Program-made: the position numbers and the translations under genes | Shown here: positions 8,105-15,622 of the stretch, one piece after another | Numbering within the stretch: the first letter of the stretch is position 1 | Layout: each line of letters begins with the position of its first letter | The notes under the pieces: generated by a model | What the model saw: only the letters and a program-made list of their open reading frames with translations | Databases searched by the model: none | What the model was told of the DNA's origin: nothing | Origin: an uncultured Reyranella sp. | GTDB lineage: Bacteria; Pseudomonadota; Alphaproteobacteria; Reyranellales; Reyranellaceae | NCBI RefSeq assembly: GCF_945957355.1 | Contig: NZ_CAMFKM010000023.1 | Span: forward strand, 1-48,042 | Direction: 5' to 3' | Length of the DNA stretch: 48,042 nt

Positions 8105-8902
8105 TCACACCACCGGGCTTGCGCCGCCGTCGACGTTGATGGCGACACCGGTGATGAAGGAGCCGGCATCGGAGCAGAGGAAGCAGGCCATGCGGGCGAA
8201 TTCCTCGGCCTTGCCCATGCGGCCGAGCGGGATGCGGCCCTTGGCCATGCCGGCCAGGAACTCCTCATAGGTCTTGCCCTCGCCGGCCGGTCCCTTGTGA
8301 CGGCGCGCCCACTGGTCGCTCTCGATGAGACCCACCAGCATCGCATTGACGAGGATGTTGTCCTTGGCGAGCTCCTGGCTCATCGCCTTGGTGAGCGCGA
8401 GGCCCGCCGCGCGGCTGACGCTGGTCGGCGTCGAGTTGGCGGTCGGCGCCTTCGCGCCGATGTTCAGCACGTTGACGATGCGGCCCCACTTGCGCTCGCG
8501 CATGCCGGGGATCGCCGCACGGCTGAGACGGATGGCGGCGAAAAGCTTGAGGTCGAGGTCGCCCTGCCAGTCCTCGTCGGTCACGGTCTCGAACGACTTG
8601 GCGTGGCTGATGCCGGCATTGTTCACGACGATGTCGACCTTGCCGAACTCGGCCTCGATCTTCTTGAACGTGTCGGCGATGGGCTCGGCCTTCGCCACGT
8701 CGCAGGAATAGGCCTCGATCTTGATGTTGGCCTTGCCCGCCGCCTTCTGCACCTCGGCCTTGGCCGCTGCCAGCGCATCCTGCTTGCGGGCCAGCAGCGC
8801 CACCGAGGCGCCCGACGCCGCGAACTCCTTGGCCATGGCGAGGCCGAGGCCCGTGCTCGCGCCGGTGATCACGGCCACGCGGCCATCCATACGTACGTCC
8901 AT
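8105..8902 (-). CDS. SDR-family protein with substituted catalytic triad
   Basis: The start ATG at 8902 has GGGAGGAC 5 bp upstream; the open frame extends farther 5' but without support. The 265 residues have a normal Rossmann cofactor motif (TGASTGLG, residues 13-20) and NNAG at 94-97. The active-site stretch is unusual. Counting back from the usual Tyr-x3-Lys position, the catalytic Ser is Asn147, Tyr is Thr160 and Lys is Arg164 (STPTSVSRAAG). Classical dehydrogenase activity is therefore doubtful. I recall related SDRs with the same PTSVSRAAG signature, so this looks like a conserved variant and not decay. It lies 47 bp after a VOC gene on the same strand, and both probably answer to the divergent TetR regulator. 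Confidence 0.85.
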   Translation of the reverse strand: MDVRMDGRVAVITGASTGLGLAMAKEFAASGASVALLARKQDALAAAKAEVQKAAGKANIKIEAYSCDVAKAEPIADTFKKIEAEFGKVDIVVNNAGISHAKSFETVTDEDWQGDLDLKLFAAIRLSRAAIPGMRERKWGRIVNVLNIGAKAPTANSTPTSVSRAAGLALTKAMSQELAKDNILVNAMLVGLIESDQWARRHKGPAGEGKTYEEFLAGMAKGRIPLGRMGKAEEFARMACFLCSDAGSFITGVAINVDGGASPVV

Positions 8903-8949
8903 CTTGTCCTCCCGAAATCGGCGAAATCGGGCGACACCATATCCATCGA

Positions 8950-9375
8950 TCAGCGGGGCAGCGAGTCCGGCGCGTATTGCTGGGCGAACTCGGCGCTGGG
9001 CGGGATCGGCTTGATGACGTCGATGGCAATGCCGTTGGGATCCTCGGTGATGAAGTGCCGCTGGCCGAAAGGCTCGTCGCGCAGCGGCAGGTGAATCTTC
9101 AATCCATCTGTCTGCGCCTGCGCATAGAGCGCATCGACATCGTCGACCTCGACGTTCACCAGCACGCCCGTCGCCTTCTTGCGGAATGGCACGGGAATCG
9201 TCTCGTGGCGATAGTCGAGGATGGCGAGGTTCGCCTTGTCCGATTCCGCGCTGGTCAGATGGACGTACCAGTCCGCCTCGAAGGCGCGGCGAAATCCGAA
9301 ATGCTTCTCCCAGAAGGCGACGGTGCCGGCGACGTCGTCGGTGCAAAGCACGGTGTAGAACTCCCTGAGCTGCAT
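8950..9375 (-). CDS. VOC (glyoxalase/bleomycin-resistance fold) family protein
   Basis: The 141-residue protein has two beta-alpha-beta-beta-beta modules: the first from FYTVLCTDDVAGTVAFWEKH (6-25) and the second from GVLVNVEVDDVDALYAQAQ (70-88), ending FITEDPNGIAIDVI. The usual His/Glu metal ligands of glyoxalase I or extradiol dioxygenases are not evident. A non-enzymatic binding role or a metal-free member is possible. The start at 9375 has a GGAGAGGG-type ribosome binding site. Two TetR-type inverted repeats lie immediately upstream in the divergent promoter region. Substrate unknown. Confidence 0.85.
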   Translation of the reverse strand: MQLREFYTVLCTDDVAGTVAFWEKHFGFRRAFEADWYVHLTSAESDKANLAILDYRHETIPVPFRKKATGVLVNVEVDDVDALYAQAQTDGLKIHLPLRDEPFGQRHFITEDPNGIAIDVIKPIPPSAEFAQQYAPDSLPR

Positions 9376-9398
9376 TGCCCTCTCCTCCGTTGCGATTT

Positions 9399-9415
9399 AC
9401 ATACAGTCAGTATGT
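9399..9415. promoter_or_regulatory. Candidate TetR operator 1 (inverted repeat)
   Basis: Perfect 6-bp arms ACATAC and GTATGT are separated by 5 bp, about midway between the VOC and tetR starts. Read on the minus strand it shares the pattern ATAC-x-G-x-CTGTATGTA with the second repeat 30 bp away. Two matching sites beside a tetR gene are typical of autoregulation. Confidence 0.65.
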
Positions 9416-9427
9416 GAAGCGATTTAG

Positions 9428-9445
9428 ATACAGGCTGTATGTATG
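9428..9445. promoter_or_regulatory. Candidate TetR operator 2 overlapping the tetR start codon
   Basis: ATACAG and CTGTAT arms (9428-9433 and 9435-9440) with a 1-bp centre continue into GTATG. The tetR ATG at 9443-9445 lies inside the extended site. A protein bound here would block RNA polymerase or ribosome access at the start of its own gene. The half-site matches operator 1. Confidence 0.6.
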
Positions 9446-10081
9446 TCAAGGCCCCGAACCCAGGCCGAGCGGCTGGCCGTCACGCGCGCGACGCTGCTGC
9501 GGGAGGCGCGGCTGATCTTCGCCGCCTCCGGCTACGATGCCGCGGCAACCGAGGAGATCGTGCAGCGGGCCGAGGTGACACGCGGCGCGCTCTATTATCA
9601 CTTCAAGGACAAGCGCGCGGTGTTCGAGGCCATCGTCGAGGAGGTGGCGCGCGAGATCGCGGCGGCGATCGACAAGAAGGCCGAGCCCGTCGGCGATCCG
9701 CTGCAGGCGCTGATCGAGGGCACCCGCGCCTTCCTCGATGCCTGCCTCGATCCCGCCGTGCGCCGCATCTACCTGATCGATGCGCCCGCCGTGCTGGGCT
9801 GGCATCGCTGGCGCGAGATCGATGCGCCGCACGGGCTGCGCTCTCTGCGCGAGGGAGTCGCGGCGGTGCTGACGGCGCGTCCCAATCCGGGCCTCGGCGT
9901 CGAACCGGTCTCGTTCCTCCTGTCCGGCGCCTTCAACGAAGCCGCCCTGTGGGTCGCCGAAGCCAAGGACGAAAAGGCTGCGCGCCGCGAGATGGACCGC
10001 ACGCTGGTCCAGCTCATGGAGCGCCTGTTCGGGTCTCCCGGCGAACCTGCCCGACCGCCGCGAGCACGCGCTCGGGCGTAG
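9443..10081 (+). CDS. TetR/AcrR family transcriptional regulator
   Basis: The 212-residue protein has an N-terminal helix-turn-helix domain (about 10-58), with the family pattern IFAASGYDAAATEEIVQRA followed by GALYYHFKDKRAVFEAI. The helical ligand-binding domain is C-terminal, and the tail is Pro/Arg-rich. It is divergent from the VOC-SDR pair and probably represses that pair and itself through the two repeats between them. No Shine-Dalgarno is visible and the start codon sits in an operator half-site, so the mRNA may be leaderless. The last 68 bp overlap the end of xdhB on the other strand. Confidence 0.92.
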   Translation: MSRPRTQAERLAVTRATLLREARLIFAASGYDAAATEEIVQRAEVTRGALYYHFKDKRAVFEAIVEEVAREIAAAIDKKAEPVGDPLQALIEGTRAFLDACLDPAVRRIYLIDAPAVLGWHRWREIDAPHGLRSLREGVAAVLTARPNPGLGVEPVSFLLSGAFNEAALWVAEAKDEKAARREMDRTLVQLMERLFGSPGEPARPPRARARA

Positions 10082-12332
10082 CCGGCGCATCGAGCCGCAC
10101 GCCGACCTTTCGGTCAGCCACCGCGCCGATCGCATCCTTGAGCGCCGTCCAGACCGCGGTCGCCAGCATCAGCGGCGGCTCGCCCACCGCCTTGGAGCGG
10201 AAGATCGTCGCCTCGCGCGAGGGGGCGTTCTCGAGCAGCCTGACGTTGAACACCGGGGGCACGTCGCGGCTGCCGGGGATCTTGTAGGTCGACGGGCCCG
10301 CCGTGCGCAGCCGGCCGCTGGCGTCCCACCACAGCTCCTCGCAGGTGAGCCAGCCCTGGCCCTGCACGAAGGCGCCCTCGATCTGGCCGAGGTCGATGGC
10401 GGGATTGAGCGATTCGCCGCAATCCTGGACGAGGTCGGCGCGCAGCACGCGGCTCTCGCCGGTCAAGGTGTCGATCGCGACCTCGGCCATCGCGGCGCCG
10501 AAGGAGAAATAGAAGAACGGCCGGCCGTGCATCGTGGCGGGATCCCAGTGGATCTTCGGCGTCTTGTAGTAACCCGTCGCGGACAGCGAGACGCGGCCGA
10601 GCCAGCACAGCCGGGCCAGTTCGCCGAAGGTCAGCACCTGGTTGCTGCCGGGCCTGGCGATGCGCACGGTGCCATCGGCGAATTCTATATCGGTATGGGC
10701 GACACCGAAATGCTCGGCAGCAAACGCGACCATGCGGCTGCGGATCGTGTTCGCAGCGTCCCAGGCCGCCCAGCCGTTGAGGTCCGAGCCCGTCGAAGCC
10801 GCGGTCGGCGAGGTGTTGGGCACCTCGGCGGTCGAGGTGGCGGAGGGGCGGATGCGGTCGACATCGACCTGGAACACCTCGGCCACCACCTGGGCCACCT
10901 TGATGAACAGCCCCTGCCCCATCTCGGTGCCGCCATGGTTCAGGCGGATCGAGCCGTCGGTATAGACATGCACCAGCGCGCCGGCCTGGTTCATGTGCGG
11001 CAGGTTGAAGGAGATGCCGAACTTCAGCGGGAAGAGTCCCAGCCCGCGCTTCAGCACGGGATTGGCCGCATTGAAGGCGTCGATCTCGGCACGCCGCCGC
11101 TCGAGTGCGCCACCGGCCTTCACTTCGGCCCAGCAGCGCTCCAGATGATTCTCGTCGACCGTCTGGCCGTAAGGCGTTTCGTCCCTGCCCTCGGCATAGA
11201 AGTTGAGCGCGCGGACCTCGATTGGATCGCGACCGAGATGATGCGCGATCCGGTCGAGTGCATCTTCCATCACCACGACGCCCTGCGGTCCGCCGAAGCC
11301 GCGGAAGGCGGTGTTCGACTGCTTGTTGGTGCGGCAGGCATAGCCGACGGCGCGGAAGTGCGGAATCCAGTAGGCGTTGTCCGTATGGGTGAGCGCCCGC
11401 GTCACGACCCCGGGAGTCATGTCGAGGCTCCAACCGGCATCTGCCGCCAGCACGGCGTCGAGCGCCAGCACGCGGCCCTCGCCGTCGAAACCCACCGTGT
11501 AGCGATAGTCGAAGCCATGGCGCTTGCCGGTCGTCAGCATGTCGACCTCGCGCGGCAGCCGCAGCTTCACCGGCCGGCCGGTATGGTTGGCCGCGACCGC
11601 CGCCGCGGCCGCGACCCAGGTGGCGTTGCTCTCCTTGCCGCCGAAGCCACCGCCCAGACGACGCACCACCGCCGTGACGCGATTGAAGTCCCAGCCCAGC
11701 ACCCGGGCGCAGACATGCTGGACCTCGGTCGGATGCTGGGTCGAGGAATGGACGGTGATGTCGCCGTCCTCGCCGGGCAGGGCAAAGGCGATCTGGCCTT
11801 CGAGATAGAAATGCTCCTGCCCGCCGACGCTGAATTCGGCGGTGAGCCGATGCGGCGCGCCGGCCAGCGCCGTCTCCGGGTCGCCGCGCAGAATCGTGGC
11901 CGGCGCCTGCACGTAGGATTCGCGGGCGAGCGCCGTCGCGATGTCGAGGACCGGCTCCTCGGCCTCGATCTCGACGACCACATTTCCGGCGGCGGCCCGC
12001 GCGGCATCGAGGCTCTCCGCAACGACCATCGCCAGGGTCTGGCCCGCGAACTCGACCCGATCGACGGCGAACAGCGGCTCGTTCTTGCCGATGGCCGCGA
12101 TATCGTTGCGGCCGGGAATGTCTGCCGGTCCCAGCACCGCCACCACGCCCGGCATTGCCGATGCCGTCGAGAAATCGGTCTTCACGAGTCGTCCGAAGGC
12201 GACCGTGCTCAGCACCAGGGCACCATGCAGCGTACCCGGCGGCTCGGGCATGTCGTCGATATAGAGCGCCTGTCCCGTGACGTGCTTCAGCGCGCTGTCG
12301 TGACGGCGCGCGACGTGGACCTTGCCGCTCAC
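10014..12332 (-). CDS. xdhB: Xanthine dehydrogenase molybdopterin-binding subunit (XdhB)
   Basis: The gene starts at GTG 12332, overlapping the xdhA TGA as GTGA; the longer open frame to 12656 runs antisense-like within xdhA and is rejected. The 772 residues start with HDSALKHVTGQALYIDDMPE, a strong XdhB N-terminal signature. They include the cofactor loop RLGGGFGGKES and the catalytic Glu in AVGEPPLMLA near the C-terminus. The enzyme hydroxylates purines (hypoxanthine, xanthine) or a similar heterocycle at a molybdenum centre and passes electrons to XdhA. No xdhC maturation gene lies in the window. The substrate could differ from xanthine; the neighbours point to N-heterocycle breakdown. Confidence 0.92.
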   Translation of the reverse strand: MSGKVHVARRHDSALKHVTGQALYIDDMPEPPGTLHGALVLSTVAFGRLVKTDFSTASAMPGVVAVLGPADIPGRNDIAAIGKNEPLFAVDRVEFAGQTLAMVVAESLDAARAAAGNVVVEIEAEEPVLDIATALARESYVQAPATILRGDPETALAGAPHRLTAEFSVGGQEHFYLEGQIAFALPGEDGDITVHSSTQHPTEVQHVCARVLGWDFNRVTAVVRRLGGGFGGKESNATWVAAAAAVAANHTGRPVKLRLPREVDMLTTGKRHGFDYRYTVGFDGEGRVLALDAVLAADAGWSLDMTPGVVTRALTHTDNAYWIPHFRAVGYACRTNKQSNTAFRGFGGPQGVVVMEDALDRIAHHLGRDPIEVRALNFYAEGRDETPYGQTVDENHLERCWAEVKAGGALERRRAEIDAFNAANPVLKRGLGLFPLKFGISFNLPHMNQAGALVHVYTDGSIRLNHGGTEMGQGLFIKVAQVVAEVFQVDVDRIRPSATSTAEVPNTSPTAASTGSDLNGWAAWDAANTIRSRMVAFAAEHFGVAHTDIEFADGTVRIARPGSNQVLTFGELARLCWLGRVSLSATGYYKTPKIHWDPATMHGRPFFYFSFGAAMAEVAIDTLTGESRVLRADLVQDCGESLNPAIDLGQIEGAFVQGQGWLTCEELWWDASGRLRTAGPSTYKIPGSRDVPPVFNVRLLENAPSREATIFRSKAVGEPPLMLATAVWTALKDAIGAVADRKVGVRLDAPATPERVLAAVGQVRRETRTGAP

Positions 12333-13714
12333 AGCGCCTCGACCTCCAGCACGCGCCCCGGCTCGGCGAGGCGCAGTTCCAGCCGCCGTAGCAGGTTGGC
12401 CGCGACCTGCTGACGATAGGCCGCGGAGCCGCGCCAGTCGTCGAGCGGCTTGAAGTCGCTCTCCACCGCGGCGATCGCGGCCGCAAATCCGTCCTTCAGC
12501 AGGGCCGCCTCGGCCGCAGGAGCCCGGCACGGCGTCGCCGCCATGCCGCCGAAGGCCAGACGCGCATCCTCGATCCTGCCGTTGCGGATGCGCACGCGAT
12601 AGGCACCGGCGACGGTCGAGATGTCCTGGTCGCGGCGCTTGCTCACCTTGTCGCAATGGAAGGTCTCACCCTCCCACAGGCGCGGCATCGAGAGGCTCAG
12701 GATGATCTCGTCCGGCGCCAGCGCGGTCCTGCGATAGTCGAGGAAGAAATCATCCAGCAGGATCTCGCGCACGCCCCGCTTCGAGACCAGCATCAGGCTT
12801 GCTTCCAGCGCCAGCAGTACCGGCGGCATGTCGCCGATCGGCGAGGCCGTGCCGATATTGCCGCCGATCGTGCCCATGTTGCGGATCTGCCGCGACCCCA
12901 GCCGCGAGAGATAGGCGCGCAAGGCAGGGAAAGCCTCGATCAGGGTCGGCGCCGCCGCCGTGTAGGTGACCGCCGCGCCGATCGTGATCTTGTCCGCCGT
13001 CGACGAGATCGCGGCCAGCTCCGGCACGTGCACCAGGTTGATCACCGCCTTCGGCGGCTTGCGCTCGCGGCTCGCCAGCAGGCCGAGATCGGTACCACCG
13101 GCCAGCAGCAGCGCCTCGGGATGGGCGGCACGCAGGGCCAGCAGTTCGTCGAGACTACGCGGCGCGAAGAAGGCGTCCTCGAAGACGGTCGACGTCGGTC
13201 GCGGCGAGGTAAGCGACGCGGGCGGTGGCTCGACGGCCAGGTCGGCAATCCGCGTCATCGCCTCCACGATCGGCCGGTAGCCGGTGCAGCGGCAGAGATT
13301 GCCGGCCAGCGCTTCGTGGATCGCGTTCGGATCCACAGTCCCACCGCTGCTGGCGTAGGCCACGGCCGACATGACGAAGCCTGGCGTGCAGAAGCCGCAT
13401 TGCGTGGCGTCGGCGTTGGCCATCGCGACCTGGACCGGATGCGGTCCGCCGTCGGCGCCGCGCAGCCCTTCGACCGTGCGCACCGACTGGCCGTCGAGCT
13501 GCCCCAGCAGGACGATGCAGGAATTGACCGCGTCACGGCGGCCCTCGCGCTCCAGCACCACGGTGCAGGCGCCGCAATCGCCTTCCGCGCAGCCTTCCTT
13601 GGTGCCACGCAGGCCGCGATGGTCGCGCAGCCAATCGAGCAGGGTCGTCATCGGCGGAACGCCGACGATCTCCACTTGCCTGTCATTGAGGGTGAACCGA
13701 ACGTTATCCGCCAT
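12329..13714 (-). CDS. xdhA: Xanthine dehydrogenase small subunit, [2Fe-2S] and FAD domains (XdhA)
   Basis: I chose ATG 13714 (MADNVRFTLNDRQVEIVG), giving 461 residues. A longer start at 13768 would add 18 unconserved residues and place the operator-like palindrome inside the gene. The plant-ferredoxin domain has GTKEGCAEGDCGACTVVL and a later NSC. The second [2Fe-2S] domain has QCGFCTPGF and GNLCRCTGY. The C-terminal half is the CO-dehydrogenase-type FAD domain (LLLAGGTDLG; GTIGGNIGTASPIGDMPP). It carries electrons from the XdhB molybdenum site to NAD+ or another acceptor. It is divergent from the deacetylase/Liv operon. No good ribosome binding site is visible for either start. Confidence 0.92.
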   Translation of the reverse strand: MADNVRFTLNDRQVEIVGVPPMTTLLDWLRDHRGLRGTKEGCAEGDCGACTVVLEREGRRDAVNSCIVLLGQLDGQSVRTVEGLRGADGGPHPVQVAMANADATQCGFCTPGFVMSAVAYASSGGTVDPNAIHEALAGNLCRCTGYRPIVEAMTRIADLAVEPPPASLTSPRPTSTVFEDAFFAPRSLDELLALRAAHPEALLLAGGTDLGLLASRERKPPKAVINLVHVPELAAISSTADKITIGAAVTYTAAAPTLIEAFPALRAYLSRLGSRQIRNMGTIGGNIGTASPIGDMPPVLLALEASLMLVSKRGVREILLDDFFLDYRRTALAPDEIILSLSMPRLWEGETFHCDKVSKRRDQDISTVAGAYRVRIRNGRIEDARLAFGGMAATPCRAPAAEAALLKDGFAAAIAAVESDFKPLDDWRGSAAYRQQVAANLLRRLELRLAEPGRVLEVEAL

Positions 13715-13745
13715 GCGAACAGGATGCTGGGCGTTGAAGTGCAAC

Positions 13746-13759
13746 GCAACACGTGTTGC
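13746..13759. promoter_or_regulatory. 14-bp perfect palindrome in the xdhA / deacetylase-operon divergent promoter
   Basis: GCAACACGTGTTGC is a perfect palindrome 32 bp upstream of the chosen xdhA start and 36 bp upstream of the chosen start of the divergent operon. A further GCAAC half-site sits just to its left. Its location makes it a natural shared operator for both operons. The regulator is not identifiable in the window; LacI-, IclR- and TetR-type proteins bind sites of this length. Confidence 0.6.
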
Positions 13760-13794
13760 ACTCGGCATGCCAACCCAAGAAAGAAAGTCCCCGG

Positions 13795-14694
13795 ATGGAC
13801 CCCTATCGATTCGGCTATTCCCCCATCGTCGAGCGGCCGAAGCTCTCCTGGCCCAACAATGCCAGGGTCGCAGTCTGGGTCTGCCCCAACATCGAGCACT
13901 ACGAATACATCCCGGCCGAGGTGCGCGTGCGCAATCCGTGGCCGCGCATGCCGCATCCCGACGTACTGGGCTATGGCGGCCGCGACTACGGCAACCGGGT
14001 CGGCCTATGGCGCATGTTCGAGGTGCTGGACAAGCACAGCATCCGCTGCACCGTCTCGCTCTCCATGTCGGTGATCGAGATGTATCCCGAAATCCTCGAG
14101 GCGATGGAAGCGCGCCGCTGGGAGTATATGAGCCACGGCTACTTCAACACGCGCTATCACTGGGGCTATGAGGAACAGGAAGAGCGCGAGGTCATCGAGC
14201 ACAGCAAGGCGACGCATCTCAGGCTCACCGGCCGCAAGCTGCGCGGCTGGTTTTCGCCCGCCGTCTCCAACACGCTGAACACGCCCGACCTCGTGAAGGA
14301 AGCCGGCCTCGAATATTTCTGCGACTTTTATCACGACGACCAGCCGACGCCACTCGCCACCAAGCACGGCCCCTTGATCCACGTCCCCTATTCCATGGAT
14401 CTCAACGACGCGATGATCTACCGCCAGCCGGTCGAGGCGGAGGAATTCGCCCAGATGATCACCGACCACTTCGACACGGTCTATCGCGAGGGCGGCGAGA
14501 ACGGCCGGGTCATGTGCCTCGCGCTGCATCCCTACATGATGGGCGCGCCGCACCGCCTGAAGCATCTCGACCGCGCATTGTCCTACATCCGCAAGCACAA
14601 GGATGCCTGGGTCTGCACCGCCGAGGAGATCCTCGACTGGTACACCGCCAACGGGCTGAAGCCCTACCAGCAGCATCTCGGGAAGGAGGCGTGA
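13795..14694 (+). CDS. Polysaccharide-deacetylase (NodB/PuuE-like) family protein 1
   Basis: I chose ATG 13795 (MDPYRFGYSPIVERPKLSWP), giving 299 residues; a GTG at 13753 is possible but lies in the palindrome. The N-terminal PKLSWPNNARVAVWVCPNIE and the barrel pattern match the PuuE-type branch of the polysaccharide deacetylase superfamily, which includes allantoinase. The Asp-Asp and His-x3-His metal motifs of NodB deacetylases are not visible (the second is SHGYFNTRYH). Hydrolysis of a cyclic or linear C-N bond is thus more likely than sugar deacetylation. It is the first gene of an eight-gene operon ending at 21444, with a paralogue 1 bp downstream. The substrate is inferred from xdhAB to be a purine-like breakdown product. 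Confidence 0.85.
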   Translation: MDPYRFGYSPIVERPKLSWPNNARVAVWVCPNIEHYEYIPAEVRVRNPWPRMPHPDVLGYGGRDYGNRVGLWRMFEVLDKHSIRCTVSLSMSVIEMYPEILEAMEARRWEYMSHGYFNTRYHWGYEEQEEREVIEHSKATHLRLTGRKLRGWFSPAVSNTLNTPDLVKEAGLEYFCDFYHDDQPTPLATKHGPLIHVPYSMDLNDAMIYRQPVEAEEFAQMITDHFDTVYREGGENGRVMCLALHPYMMGAPHRLKHLDRALSYIRKHKDAWVCTAEEILDWYTANGLKPYQQHLGKEA

Positions 14695-14695
14695 C

Positions 14696-15619
14696 ATGAG
14701 TACCGTTCCCAAGAACCCGCCGCCGCTGCCCGCCGGGATGGACAATCCCTGGTACGACTACGCGCCCTATCCGAAGCGGCCGAAGCTCAACTGGCCGCGC
14801 AACGCCCGCGTCGCCTTCTACGTCGTGCTGCATCTCGAATACTACGAGCTGCTGCCGCCCGAGGGCATCGTGAAGGACAGCCGCTTCACCGGCGAGTTCG
14901 GCACCTACCATCCGGACTACCGCACCTGGACGCAGCGCGAATACGGCAATCGCACCGGTATCTTCCGCGTCCTCGACGTGCTCGATCGCTACCAGATCCG
15001 CGCCGGCGTGGCCGTCAACGCAATGGCGGCGGAGCGCTATCCCTTCCTGATGGAGCAGTTCCGCAAGCGGAACTACGAGATCATCGGCCATGGCGTCTCG
15101 GCCAATCGCATGATCAGCTCGAAGATGAGCGAAGCCGAGGAGAAGCAGGAGATCGCGACTTCGATCGCCGCGATCGAGCAGGCGACCGGCGCGGCGCCCA
15201 AGGGCTGGCTCGGCCAGGAATTTGGCGAGAGCCAGCGCACCCCGAAGCTTCTGGCCGATGCCGGCCTCGACTACGTTCTGGACTGGCCCAACGACGACCA
15301 GCCCTATGCGATGCATGTCGGCGACGGAAGGAAGTTCGTCTCGCTGCCGAACCAGCCGGAATGGGACGACGTGCAGCAGCTCTGGCTGCGGCGCATCAAC
15401 ACCACGCGCTATCCCGATATCGTGGGCGACGCTTTCGAGCTGCTGCATCACGAGGGCGGCCAGGTGTTCAACCTGTCGATCCATCCCTGGCTGATGGGCA
15501 TGGCCCATCGCATCAAGTATCTCGACGAGGCGCTGCGGCGGGTCGAGCGCTTCGGCAATGTCTGGCAGGCGACACCCGGCGACGTGGCCAAGCACTATCG
15601 CGAAACGTTGATGGGCTGA
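14696..15619 (+). CDS. Polysaccharide-deacetylase (NodB/PuuE-like) family protein 2
   Basis: The 307-residue paralogue of the preceding gene starts 1 bp after its stop. It shares the opening RPKLNWPRNARVAFYVVLHLEYYE, REYGNRTGIFRVLDVLDRY and a C-terminal SIHPWLMGMAHRIKYLDEAL. The motif-2 region reads GHGVSANRMISS, again without the NodB His-x3-His. Divergence between the two copies is large, so they probably act on different intermediates or form a heteromer. It belongs to the same operon as the MmgE/PrpD protein and the Liv transporter. A cytoplasmic location is likely because there is no signal peptide. Allantoinase-like activity is a hypothesis only. Confidence 0.85.
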   Translation: MSTVPKNPPPLPAGMDNPWYDYAPYPKRPKLNWPRNARVAFYVVLHLEYYELLPPEGIVKDSRFTGEFGTYHPDYRTWTQREYGNRTGIFRVLDVLDRYQIRAGVAVNAMAAERYPFLMEQFRKRNYEIIGHGVSANRMISSKMSEAEEKQEIATSIAAIEQATGAAPKGWLGQEFGESQRTPKLLADAGLDYVLDWPNDDQPYAMHVGDGRKFVSLPNQPEWDDVQQLWLRRINTTRYPDIVGDAFELLHHEGGQVFNLSIHPWLMGMAHRIKYLDEALRRVERFGNVWQATPGDVAKHYRETLMG

Positions 15620-15622
15620 CGC

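Noticed and set aside
12333..12656. Extension of the xdhB frame upstream into xdhA
   Set aside because: XdhB homology begins at GTG 12332 and overlaps the xdhA stop by 4 nt, as expected of coupled genes.
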